Of a stretch of DNA of 64,000 bases, positions 36,517 to 46,000 are shown piece by piece. The notes beneath the pieces are model-generated. The model searched no databases and was not told the origin of the DNA. It was given only the letters and a program-made list of their open reading frames with translations. The stretch is from Sphaerotilus sp. (GTDB taxonomy: Bacteria > Pseudomonadota > Gammaproteobacteria > Burkholderiales > Burkholderiaceae_C): NCBI GenBank assembly GCA_013299055.1, contig JAAFKB010000001.1, positions 58,833 through 122,832 on the forward strand. The letters are read 5' to 3'. Numbering within the stretch: position 1 is the first letter of the stretch; each line of letters opens with the position of its first letter. Made by a program: the position numbers and the translations under genes.

Positions 36517-38019
36517 GTGAGCACCTCTTCTGCCTCCCGTTCTTCCGCCCGTGACGCGGCCGATCCGGTCAGCCCGCCCGCGCAGGCCCAGGCGCAACTC
36601 GACGCCGCGATGCGGGGGCTGTCGGCCGCGATCAGGGCGCCACGGCCGCCGTCCGTGGGACGGCCGGTGCCTGCAGCCGAATGGCTGATGGAGACGGTCG
36701 GGGTATTGCTGCACGCGCCGCGTGGGGTCGATGCCCTGCGCACCCTGGTGCTGCATCTGGCCGCAGGGATGCAATGTGACCGTGTGGCCCTGGGGCTGCG
36801 CCGCCAGACGCGTGCGGACCTGGAGGTGATGGCGGTGTCGGATCTGCCACGTCTGTCGGATGCCGCCGAGCTGGTGCGGGATCTGCATGCGGCCATGCAG
36901 GAAGCCTCCGCCAGTGCCTGCACCCTCACCCACCCCGCCCGCCGCCAGGGCACGATGCAGGCCGGGTTGGCCCACGTGCAGCTCAGCCGGGCGATGGGGG
37001 CCTGCGCGGTGTGTACCGTGCCGCTGGGCCATGACGGGCTGGTGCTGGGCGCGCTCACCCTGCAGCGTGACCTGGGGGCTCCCTTCCGGACCGAAGAGAT
37101 CCTGCGACTGGAGCAGGCGGCGACCTACCTGACCCCGCTGCTGCGGCTGTACCTCACCCGCGCCGTGCGGCGGGGACCGTCTGCGCTGGGGCAGTGGCCG
37201 GTGTGGCTGGAGCCGCTGCGGCGGCACCTCTGGCCGGTGGTGCTGGGGGGGCTGCTGGTGGCGGGCCTGGTGCCCGTGCAGCACGAGGTGGTGGCCCCTA
37301 CCCGCGTCCAGGGCCTGCATGAGCGGCAGCTGGTGGCCCCGCGTGATGGGTTCATCTCGGTGGTCTATGCCCGGCCCGGTGCCCAGATCCAGTCCGGGCA
37401 GCCGCTGATCGACTTCGATGGGGAGCAGGCCTCCAATGAACTGCGCGCCGCCGAAGCCGCGTTGACACAGTCGGAGAGTGCCGTCTCCGAGGCCCTGGCC
37501 CGCCACGACCAGGCGCAGATCGTGGTCCAGATGGCCAAGGTCGACGAGGCCCGCGCCCGGGCGGACCTGGCCCGGCGCGACCTGGAGCGCGGCCGCGTCC
37601 TGGCGCCGCTCACGGGGGTGGTGGTCTCCGGCGACCTCAGCCGTTCGGTGGGCGCGCCGGTCAAGCGTGGTGAAGTGCTGATGACGGTGGCGCCGACGGA
37701 AGGCTTCCGGCTGGTGCTCTGGGTGGATGAGCGTGACATCGCCGGGGTGCAGGCTGGCACCATGGGGGCGCTGCGCGTGGCGGCCCGGCCTGGGCAGGCC
37801 CTGCCGATGACCGTGACCCGGGTCACCCCGGTCGCGCGGCTGCGCGAAGGGCGCAATGGGTTCGAGGTCGAAGGCGCGCTGGTGTCGGGTGCCGGTGCGC
37901 TGCGGCCCGGGTTCGAAGGGGTGATCCGACTCGACACGGGACGCCAGCCACTGGCCGGGGCGGTGTTCGGCCGTCTGATCGACTGGCTGCGCATGGGTTG
38001 GTGGACCTTGCTCGGATGA
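36517..38019 (+). CDS. GAF-domain HlyD-family membrane adaptor
   Basis: 500 residues. A cytoplasmic N-terminus holds a GAF-like domain (about 55-210: CDRVALGLRR to LGALTLQRDL). A single transmembrane helix (238-254) follows. The periplasmic part is a HlyD/RND membrane-fusion protein, with a barrel-sandwich half at 270-300 (LVAPRDGFISVVYARPGAQI), a short coiled coil (305-355), the second half (LAPLTGVVVSGDLS) and a beta-barrel (LVLWVDERDIAGVQAGT). The start is taken as GTG at 36517; an alternative further upstream cannot be excluded. Fusing a GAF sensor to an HlyD adaptor is unusual. It is coupled by ATGA to the M50/HlyD gene and opens the giant-protein cluster. Confidence 0.82.
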   Translation: MSTSSASRSSARDAADPVSPPAQAQAQLDAAMRGLSAAIRAPRPPSVGRPVPAAEWLMETVGVLLHAPRGVDALRTLVLHLAAGMQCDRVALGLRRQTRADLEVMAVSDLPRLSDAAELVRDLHAAMQEASASACTLTHPARRQGTMQAGLAHVQLSRAMGACAVCTVPLGHDGLVLGALTLQRDLGAPFRTEEILRLEQAATYLTPLLRLYLTRAVRRGPSALGQWPVWLEPLRRHLWPVVLGGLLVAGLVPVQHEVVAPTRVQGLHERQLVAPRDGFISVVYARPGAQIQSGQPLIDFDGEQASNELRAAEAALTQSESAVSEALARHDQAQIVVQMAKVDEARARADLARRDLERGRVLAPLTGVVVSGDLSRSVGAPVKRGEVLMTVAPTEGFRLVLWVDERDIAGVQAGTMGALRVAARPGQALPMTVTRVTPVARLREGRNGFEVEGALVSGAGALRPGFEGVIRLDTGRQPLAGAVFGRLIDWLRMGWWTLLG

Positions 38020-40226
38020 CGCCCGCACCGACCTTGTCACCCTCGGGCACACCCCAGGCGGTGGAGGCGGTGCCGCTCGACAGCCCGCTGTGGTACCGGG
38101 TGGCGGACATCGTGCCACGGCTGCGGCCGACGGTGCGGGTGCGCCACCGGGGCCATGGAGACAGCGTGCGCCACGTGCTGGCCGATCTGCTCACGGGGCG
38201 CCACCACTTGCTGGACGACGCCGCCTGGGCATTTGTCGGGCGTTTCGACGGTCGGCGCACCATCGGCGAGATCTGGACCTGGCTGAGCACCCACGTGCCG
38301 CAGCCACCGACCCAGCACGAGGTGCTGGAATGGATGGCCAGTCTGGATGCGGCCGGGCTGCTGCAGTCCGACCGCCTGCCCGATCTGCAGGCCCTGATGC
38401 GGGGCGAGGTGCGCACCGACCGCCGCCGACGGCAAGCCTCGCTCAACCCCCTGTCCTGGCGGGTTCCGCTGGGCGATCCGACCCGCTGGCTGATCCGGCT
38501 GGATCCGCTCGGACGCTGGCTGGCCCACCCGCTGGGCCTGCTGGCGGCCTTGCTGCTGATCGGGCTGGGCGTGATGCAGGCCGCGCTGGCCTGGCCCGCT
38601 CTGGAGGAGGCTGTGCGCACCCGGCTGGGCAGTCCGGCCTTTCTGGGGTTGAGCTGGGTGGTCTATCCCGTGATCAAGGCGCTGCACGAGCTGGGCCATG
38701 CGCTGGCGGTGCGGCGCTTCGGGGCGGAAGTGCGCCATGTCGGATTCGGGTTCCTGTACCTGGTGCCGGCCCCCTATGTCGACGCCTCGGCGGCGACCGG
38801 ACTCGCGCGCCGCCGCGAGCGCATCCTGATCAGCGCGGCTGGCGTGCTCGTGGAGGGCGTGCTGGCCGCGCTGGGGGTGCTGCTCTGGGCGGTGGTCGAG
38901 CCGGGGGTGGTGCGCGATGTGGCGCTGTCAGTGGCGCTGGTCGGCGGGGTCTCGACCTTGCTGGCCAATGCCAACCCGCTGGTCCGCATGGACGGCTACC
39001 ACGTTCTCACCGACCTGCTGGACTTGCCCAACCTCGCCCAGCGCAGCCGGCGGTGGTGGCTGGACCGGCTGCAGCAGTGTCTGGGCGCGGCCGGGACGGG
39101 TGGGGCGCTGGAGGGCGGCCGTCTGCAGCGGCTGGTGACCGTGGGCTATGCGCCATCGGCCTGGCTGTTCGGCATGGCCGTGGCGGTGACGGCCTGCCTG
39201 TGGCTGGCGCAGACGGCGGCGATGCTGGCGCTGCTGGTCGGGGCGATCGCGCTGTGGTTGCAGCTGGGGCACCCGCTCTTCGGTGGGCTGCACTGGCTGG
39301 CGGCTTCGCCGACGCTGCGGGGACGCCGCCTGCGGGCGGTGCTGCTGGGGCTGGGACTGGCCGGTACAGGCTTGGCGGGAGTGTGGTGGGTACCGCTGCC
39401 GCAGGCCACGGTGGTGCAGGCCCAGGCCTGGATGCCGGAGGAGGCGCTGGTGCGTGCGCCCTCCGACGGTGTGGTCACGCTGGTCGAGTCCCCCAGTGAA
39501 AGCGCCGTTCAGCCGGGCACGCCCTTGTTGACGCTGCAGGACGATGCGCTGCCCGTGGAGCTGGCCCGGCTGCGGGCGCGCCGGCTGGAGCTGGAGGTGC
39601 AGGTCAACCGCCTGCAGTCCCACGACGCCGCTGCCGCCCAGCGGGCCGAAGCCGAGGCTGGCGCGCTGCTGGGCCGGGAATCCGAGCTGACCCGCCGCCA
39701 GGCGCAACTGGCCCTGCGCAGTCGCCGTGCCGGCCGGGTGAGCTGGGTCGAGCCACAGTTGCTGGCGGGCCGCCATGTGCGGCGCGGCGAAGTGCTGGGG
39801 CATGTGCTGGCCGACGACCGGCTGGTGGCCCGTGCGGTGGTGCCGCAGGAGGACATCGCCTGGCTGCTGTCGGGTGTGCGTGCGGTGTCGGTGATGCGGC
39901 CCGAGGCCACTGGGCAGGTCCATGCGGGGCGCTGGGACGGGGTGGTGCCGGAGACCGGGTCGACCCTGCCCTCGGCGGCACTGGGCGTGCAGGCGGGGGG
40001 GCGCATTGAGACCGACCCGCAGGATCCTGAAGGACTGCGCACCCTGCAGCCCGTGGCGGTCATCGACGTGCAGGTGCCCGCATTGGGGGTGCAGCGGCTG
40101 GGCGCACGGCTGTGGGTGCGCTTTGACCATGGGCCGCAGCCGCTGGGCGCGCGGCTGCTGCGGCGCCTGCAGCAGCTCACGCTGCGGCACCTCGGCGAAG
40201 CCACCGACGTGCCCGGAGGGCGCTGA
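38016..40226 (+). CDS. PqqD-like/M50 zinc metalloprotease/HlyD fusion membrane protein
   Basis: 736 residues. Order: a PqqD-like winged-helix region (about 30-120, FVGRFDGRRTIGEIW), transmembrane helices, the M50 protease site HELGHA (His224, Glu225, His228), a further metal/active-site motif NPLVRMDGYH (320-329), more helices, then a C-terminal HlyD-type lipoyl/barrel part (467-736: RAPSDGVVTLV, SRRAGRVSWVEPQLLAG). Related proteins occur in peptide-export loci (YydH-type). It would be an intramembrane protease or a docking membrane subunit. The catalytic residues look intact. Translation is coupled on both sides (ATGA start; 7 bases to the SecA-like gene). Confidence 0.86.
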   Translation: MTPAPTLSPSGTPQAVEAVPLDSPLWYRVADIVPRLRPTVRVRHRGHGDSVRHVLADLLTGRHHLLDDAAWAFVGRFDGRRTIGEIWTWLSTHVPQPPTQHEVLEWMASLDAAGLLQSDRLPDLQALMRGEVRTDRRRRQASLNPLSWRVPLGDPTRWLIRLDPLGRWLAHPLGLLAALLLIGLGVMQAALAWPALEEAVRTRLGSPAFLGLSWVVYPVIKALHELGHALAVRRFGAEVRHVGFGFLYLVPAPYVDASAATGLARRRERILISAAGVLVEGVLAALGVLLWAVVEPGVVRDVALSVALVGGVSTLLANANPLVRMDGYHVLTDLLDLPNLAQRSRRWWLDRLQQCLGAAGTGGALEGGRLQRLVTVGYAPSAWLFGMAVAVTACLWLAQTAAMLALLVGAIALWLQLGHPLFGGLHWLAASPTLRGRRLRAVLLGLGLAGTGLAGVWWVPLPQATVVQAQAWMPEEALVRAPSDGVVTLVESPSESAVQPGTPLLTLQDDALPVELARLRARRLELEVQVNRLQSHDAAAAQRAEAEAGALLGRESELTRRQAQLALRSRRAGRVSWVEPQLLAGRHVRRGEVLGHVLADDRLVARAVVPQEDIAWLLSGVRAVSVMRPEATGQVHAGRWDGVVPETGSTLPSAALGVQAGGRIETDPQDPEGLRTLQPVAVIDVQVPALGVQRLGARLWVRFDHGPQPLGARLLRRLQQLTLRHLGEATDVPGGR

Positions 40227-40233
40227 GGTGTCC

Positions 40234-42132
40234 ATGCCGGGTTCTGTGGCGCAGTCGGCCATGGCCCTGGTGCGGCCCGGGCCTGTCTGGGGCGCTTACC
40301 CGCAGCGGACCGAGCCCCGCCCGTTCGTGCTCGCGCTGCAGACCGCCTGGCGCGTGCGGCGGGAGCGGGCGGCGTTCCTGGCGGCACTGGCCGAACCCGC
40401 TCCCGATCCGGCGGACTGGCCCCGCACGCTCCACCACCTGCGCCGTGACGGCTACCGTGCCCGTACCTGTGCGGTGGTGTTCCACCGCCTGGCCGGGCTG
40501 GTGCAGGCGCAGTTCGGCTTCACCCCCCACCAGACGCAGTACCTGGCGGCCTGGACCATGCTGCAGGGCTGCCTGGTCGAGATGGCCACGGGCGAGGGCA
40601 AGACGGTGGCGATGTTCCTGGCGGCGGCGTGTGCGGCGCTGGCCGGGGTGCCGGTGCATGTGCTGACCGCCAACGACTACCTGGCCGAGCGCGACGCGAC
40701 CGATCTGCAGCCGCTCTACGCGGCGCTCGATCTGCGTGTCGGGTGCGTCACCGCCAGCTCGACTCCGGTGCAGCGCCGGCAGGCGTATGCGGCCGACGTG
40801 ACCTACGCGGCGGCGCGAGAGGTGGCGTTCGACCACCTGCGCGATCGTGCCGCCCACGGCAGGGCCAACGGGCGGCTGGCGTGGACCGACGCCGGCGAGC
40901 CAGGCCATGGTCCGCTGCTGCGCGGCCTGTGCCTGGCGCTGATCGACGAGGCCGACAGCGTGCTCTGCGACGAGGCGCGGGTGCCGCTGATCCTGTCCGG
41001 GCCGGGCCGGCAACTGCTGTCCGAGCCGGAGCTGGTCCTGTTGCTCACGCGCATGCAGGCGCTGGAGATCGGCCGCCATGCGCTGGTCGAACCGGCCACG
41101 GGACGCGGTGCGGCCACCGTGCGCCTGACCCGCGCCGGCCGCCAGTGCCTGGCCGAGCAGCCGTGGGCAGCCGAGCGGCCCTGGTCCGAGCTGCGCTGGC
41201 GCGAGGACTGGGCGTTGCGGGCCCTCACGGTGCTGCACGCCCTGCAGCGGGACCGGGACTACGCCGTGCAGGACGGCCGCATCGTCTTCATCGACCCGAT
41301 CACGGGCCGCGCCGCGCCGGAGCGGCAGTGGTCGCGCGGGCTGCACCAGCTGCTGGCACTCAAGGAATCGCTGCCCATGCCCGCGCCCCAGCAGACCCTG
41401 GCGCAGCTGACCTACCAGCGCCTGTTCAGCCGTTACCACCAGCTCGGTGGCATGAGCGGCACGCTCGCCGAGGTCGGTCCCGAGATGGCCCTGACCTACG
41501 GCACTCCCGTCATCCGCATTCCCCGCCACCACCCGGCGCAGCGGCGCGATCTCGGGGTGCGGGTCTGCGCGGACCCGGAGCAGCGCTGGGCGGCGGTGGC
41601 CGAGCGGGTCGGGGCCCTGGTGGCCGAGGGCCGTGCGGTGCTGGTCGGAACCGCGTCGGTGGCCGAGTCGGAGCAGCTCGCCCAGCGCCTGCGCCACCAG
41701 GGGCTGCGTCCGATGGTGCTCAACGCGGTGCAGAGCCAGCTCGAACACGAGGTCATCGCCCGTGCCGGCCAGCCCGGGCGTGTCACGGTCTCGACCCAGA
41801 TGGCCGGACGCGGCACGGACATTCGCCTCGGCGCCACCGTCCGGACCGCAGGGGGGTTGCATGTGATCGTCTGCGCCGACGCACTGCCTTCGCGCCAGTG
41901 GCGCCAGCTCGTCGGCCGGGCGGCGCGCCAAGGCGATCCGGGCTCTTCGGAAACGCTGGTGTGCCGTGGAGAAGGCGCGCTGTTCCGGCGTCTGTCGGGC
42001 GGGTGGCTCGCTACCCTTGTGCATGGCGCGATGCTGCTGGACGAGTGGGCGCAGATGCGCGAACGCCGCGCCTTGCTGCGCCAGGAACGGGTCGGTGCTG
42101 GCCGGCTGGCGTACAGCGGGTGGGAGGAATGA
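40234..42132 (+). CDS. Shortened SecA-like ATPase
   Basis: 632 residues versus about 900 in housekeeping SecA. Motor motifs are intact: Walker A MATGEGKT (118-124), DEAD-box ALIDEADSVLCDEARVPLI (238-241), GGMSGT (406-410), AGRGTDI (524-530) and the arginine-finger region QLVGRAARQGDPGSS (558-572). The helical scaffold and wing and the zinc-binding C-terminal tail of SecA are missing or strongly reduced, and the N-terminal SecY/lipid-binding helix is not obvious. It is thus a SecA2-like paralogue. ATG at 40234 has an AGG six bases upstream; GTG at 40228 is an alternative. It is in the middle of the HlyD/M50/giant-protein operon. Confidence 0.88.
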   Translation: MPGSVAQSAMALVRPGPVWGAYPQRTEPRPFVLALQTAWRVRRERAAFLAALAEPAPDPADWPRTLHHLRRDGYRARTCAVVFHRLAGLVQAQFGFTPHQTQYLAAWTMLQGCLVEMATGEGKTVAMFLAAACAALAGVPVHVLTANDYLAERDATDLQPLYAALDLRVGCVTASSTPVQRRQAYAADVTYAAAREVAFDHLRDRAAHGRANGRLAWTDAGEPGHGPLLRGLCLALIDEADSVLCDEARVPLILSGPGRQLLSEPELVLLLTRMQALEIGRHALVEPATGRGAATVRLTRAGRQCLAEQPWAAERPWSELRWREDWALRALTVLHALQRDRDYAVQDGRIVFIDPITGRAAPERQWSRGLHQLLALKESLPMPAPQQTLAQLTYQRLFSRYHQLGGMSGTLAEVGPEMALTYGTPVIRIPRHHPAQRRDLGVRVCADPEQRWAAVAERVGALVAEGRAVLVGTASVAESEQLAQRLRHQGLRPMVLNAVQSQLEHEVIARAGQPGRVTVSTQMAGRGTDIRLGATVRTAGGLHVIVCADALPSRQWRQLVGRAARQGDPGSSETLVCRGEGALFRRLSGGWLATLVHGAMLLDEWAQMRERRALLRQERVGAGRLAYSGWEE

Positions 42133-43016
42133 TGAACCTGGAGTCTGTGGTGAACGTACTCGGCGTGCTCGGTGTACCCGGTCGTGCCGGTGGTGTGGCG
42201 GTGCTGGGACTGCTGGTGTCTGCGGTGCAGGCTGCGCCACTGGCCTGTCTGATCGAGCCTTCGCAAGTGGTGGACATTGGCAGCCCCGTCGTGGGCGTGC
42301 TCGCGACGGTGGCCGTCGAGCGCGGCGACACCGTCCGCCGGGGCACGGTGGTGGCGACGCTGCGCCGGGAGGTCGAGCGGGCCAACCTCAGCGCGGCCAG
42401 CCAGCGTTCGGAGGTCCAGGCCGAGCTGCGTGCCGCACGGGCGGCCGCCGAACTCGCCCGCAGCAAGCTGGCGCGGGCCGAGGATCTGCGCCGACAGAAC
42501 TTCATCTCCGAAGTGGCGGTCGAGCAGGCCCGCTCCGAGGCCGAAGTCGCCCACCGCCGGGTCGACGCCGTGCGCGAACAGCAGCGGGCCGCCGCCAGCG
42601 ACACCGAGACCGCCCGCAGCCAGTTCGCCCAGCGCGAGCTGGCCGCCACGATCGACGGCGTGGTCGTCGAACGCTACCTGCATCCCGGCGAGCGGGTGGA
42701 CGACAAGCCGATCCTGCGTCTGGCGCGGCTCGATCCGCTGCGGGTGGAGCTGGTCCTGCCGCTGTCCGATCTCGGGCGGCTGAAGACCGGCGACACCGTA
42801 CACCTCAAGCCCGACTATCCGGGCGCACCCCGCAAGGCGGCCACCGTCGAGCGCGTGGACAAGATCGTCGACGCCGCCAGCCGCACCTTCCGGGCGCGCC
42901 TGAACCTGCCCAACCCCGACCACGCCACCCTGGCGGGGGTGCGCTGCCTGCCCGAATGGGCCGCGGCCACGCCGACCGCAGGCCCCGCCGCCGCGGCCGT
43001 CCCGCCCACGCGCTGA
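42129..43016 (+). CDS. Periplasmic HlyD/RND-type membrane-fusion protein
   Basis: 295 residues. A signal peptide (about 1-36, hydrophobic core GVAVLGLLVSAVQA) is followed by a lipoyl-like first half (CLIEPSQVVDIGSPVVGVLA), a coiled-coil hairpin (about 85-160, rich in Ala, Glu, Arg), the second half (LAATIDGVVVERYLHPGERV) and a beta-barrel (RVELVLPLSDLGRLKTGD). It lacks a lipobox. The start ATG at 42129 overlaps the SecA-like stop (ATGA) with GGGAGG upstream. It is the second adaptor of the cluster, 10 bases before the giant gene. Confidence 0.85.
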   Translation: MMNLESVVNVLGVLGVPGRAGGVAVLGLLVSAVQAAPLACLIEPSQVVDIGSPVVGVLATVAVERGDTVRRGTVVATLRREVERANLSAASQRSEVQAELRAARAAAELARSKLARAEDLRRQNFISEVAVEQARSEAEVAHRRVDAVREQQRAAASDTETARSQFAQRELAATIDGVVVERYLHPGERVDDKPILRLARLDPLRVELVLPLSDLGRLKTGDTVHLKPDYPGAPRKAATVERVDKIVDAASRTFRARLNLPNPDHATLAGVRCLPEWAAATPTAGPAAAAVPPTR

Positions 43017-43026
43017 GCCCCCGCCC

Positions 43027-46000
43027 ATGCCCGCAGCCCGTCGACCTGGCATCGAGGAACTCGAAGCCCGCATCCTCTATTCCGCCGACGCGGCGCTGCT
43101 GCTGGGCGCAGGGCCTGTGGCCGATGTGCGCAGCGTGGACACGGCGCGGCCTGCGCCGGAGTCGGTGCAGTCCACGCGCTGGCTGGTGGTCGACCGCCGG
43201 GTGGAGGACTGGGACTTGCACCTGGCCGACCTGCAGGCCAGCGCCACGGCGACCGATCCTGCACTGGCAGTGCTGCTGCTCGATGCCGATGCGGACGGAC
43301 AGGCCCGGCTGGCGGCGCTGGTGGGGCAGGGCGCCGAGACCGAGGTGCTGGCTTGGCGCGATGCACACGGCACGCGCTGGCTGGGGGCCACGCCGCTGGA
43401 GACCGCCACAGTGTCCAGCGTCGCCCCTGCAGCGGCTGTGTCGCCAGATCTCTGGGAGGCCGAGCCACGGCATGCGCTGGTGGTCATCGACGGGGGCATC
43501 GAGGGGGCTGCGCAACTGGCGATGATGTGGTGGTCGCAGGCGAGTGCCGCCAGCCCGGTCGAGGTCGTGGTGACCGACCCCGCTGCCGATGGGGTGTCGC
43601 AGCTCACGGCCCTGCTGTCGGATCGACGCGACCTCTCGGCGGTTCACCTGGTCAGCCACGGCGAGGCCGGGCAGCTGCGGCTGGGGACGACCACCCTCGA
43701 TGCGGCCTTGCTCGCGCAGCGGGCGCAGGAGGTGGCCGGCTGGCGGGCGGCACTGACCGACGAGGCGGACCTGCTGGTCTACGGCTGCGACGTGGGGCAG
43801 GGGTTGACCGGTGCTGCGTTTGTCCAGCAGCTCAGCGACCTGACCGGCGCCGACGTGGCCGCCAGCACCGACCTGACGGGCGGCGCCGACGTGGGCGGCG
43901 ACTGGCAGCTGGAGCTGCAGACGGGCAGCATCGAGCGGGCTGCCCGGTTCGACGCGCCGACCGAGGCGCTGTGGCAAGGCACGCTGGCCACCTACACGGT
44001 CACCAACCTGAACGATGCCGGTGCCGGCTCGCTGCGGCAGGCGATCACCAATGCCAACGCCAATGGCGGGGCGGACGCCATCACCTTCAGTACCTTCGGC
44101 ACGATCAACCTGACCAGCGCCTTGCCCGTGATCAGCGGTGCGGTCACGATCAACGGCACCAATGGCGGCGCACCCGGCATCGTGCTGAACGGGGGCGGCA
44201 CGGTGAGCAACGGTCTGGACCTGCGTGCCGGCAGCAGTGGCAGCACCGTGCGCGGCCTGGTGCTGCAAGCCTTCTCCAACGCGGGCATCAGCGTCAGCGA
44301 CAGCAGCGGCACGACGATCGCGGGCAACTACCTTGGCACCGATGCCGGCGGCAACACGGCGATCGGCAACGCCATCGGCGTGAACGTGGTCAATGCGACC
44401 AGCATCACCATCGGCGGGCCTGCGGTGGCGGACCGCAACATCATCTCCGGCAACACCAACATCGGGGTCAATGTCGTGAGCGCGCCGCTCAGCGGCATCG
44501 TCATCCAGGGCAACTACATCGGCACCAACGTCTTGGGCTCAGCCGACCTGGGCAATCTCTGGCATGGGATCTTCGTCAACCTGAGCAGCGGGTTGACGAT
44601 CGAGGGCAATGTGGTCAGCGGCAACGGTGCCGGGGCAGGCGCCGTCGGCATCACGCTCGGCAGCGCCGCCACCGACAACGTCGTGACGGGCAACATCGTC
44701 GGCCTGAACGCGGCCGGCAGTGGCCCCCTGGCCAATGCAGGGGTCGGCATCCAGGTACTCGGGTCGGACAACACGGTCGGTGGCACGACGGTTGCAGAGC
44801 GCAACGTGGTGTCCGGCAATGCCACCCTGGGGATCCGCCTGAGTGGCGTCAGTGCCAGCCGCAACACCGTGCTCGGCAACTGGGTGGGTCTGTCGGGGAC
44901 GGGCCTGACGAGCATCGGCAACAACGAGGACGGCATCCAGATCGACGGCGGCGCCAGCGACAACACCCTCGGCGGGCTCGTCACCGGCGCGGGCAACGTG
45001 GTCTCTGGCAACTTCAACGCGGGCATCGCGATCGACGATGCCCTCTCGGTCGGCAATGGGGTGCTGGGCAACACCATCGGTCTGGCCGCCAATGGCAGCA
45101 CGGTCCAGGCCAACGCGCACAACGGCATCAACGTCAACCAGGCGGTGGGCACCGTCATCGGCTCGACGCAGGTGGGCGGACGCAACGTGATTTCAGGCAA
45201 CAGCCAGAGTGGCATTGCCCTCACCGATGCCGCAGGCGCTCGGGTGATGGGCAACTACATCGGCACCGACGCCACGGGCCAGCTGTCGCGCGGCAATGGC
45301 TGGGACGGCGTCCGGCTGGGGGGCACGACCGACGGGGCCGTCATCGGCGGGCCCGAGACAGGCGCGGGCAATCTGATCGCCTACAACGTCGGCGACGGCG
45401 TGCTGGTCGAGGTGGCCTCGGGTCGGCGGAACGCGGTCTTCGGCAACGCCATCACCGCCAACGGCGAAACCGGCATCGACCTGGGCCTCGACAATGGCAC
45501 GACCCTCAACGACCTGGGGGATGGGGACGCCGGGGCGAACAACCTGCAGAACTTTCCCGTGCTGACCTCGGCGGTCTCGTCGCGCAGCGGCACGACCCTC
45601 GTGGGCTCGCTCAACTCGACCGCCAGCCAGACCTTCCGCATCGACTTCTACGCCAACCACAAGGGCGGGGAGGACGCCACCGGCTACGGGGAAGGCGAGC
45701 GCCATCTGGGATTCACGACGGTCACGACCAGCGTGGCCGGCAACGTGTCGTTCTCGGCCACGCTGGGCAATGCCTGGGTCAACCACCAGGACCGTGTCAG
45801 CGCCACCGCCACCGTGGACCTGGGAGGGGGCAACTACGGCGCAACCTCCGAATTCAGCATGAACGTGATCGCCACGGCCAGCAGCGTGGTGGTGGTCGAT
45901 ACCACCGCCGACACCGCCGATGGCACGACCACCTCGATCGCCAACCTCGGCAACAACCGGGGAGCGGATGGCTACATCAGCCTGCGCGAGGCCCTGCTGG

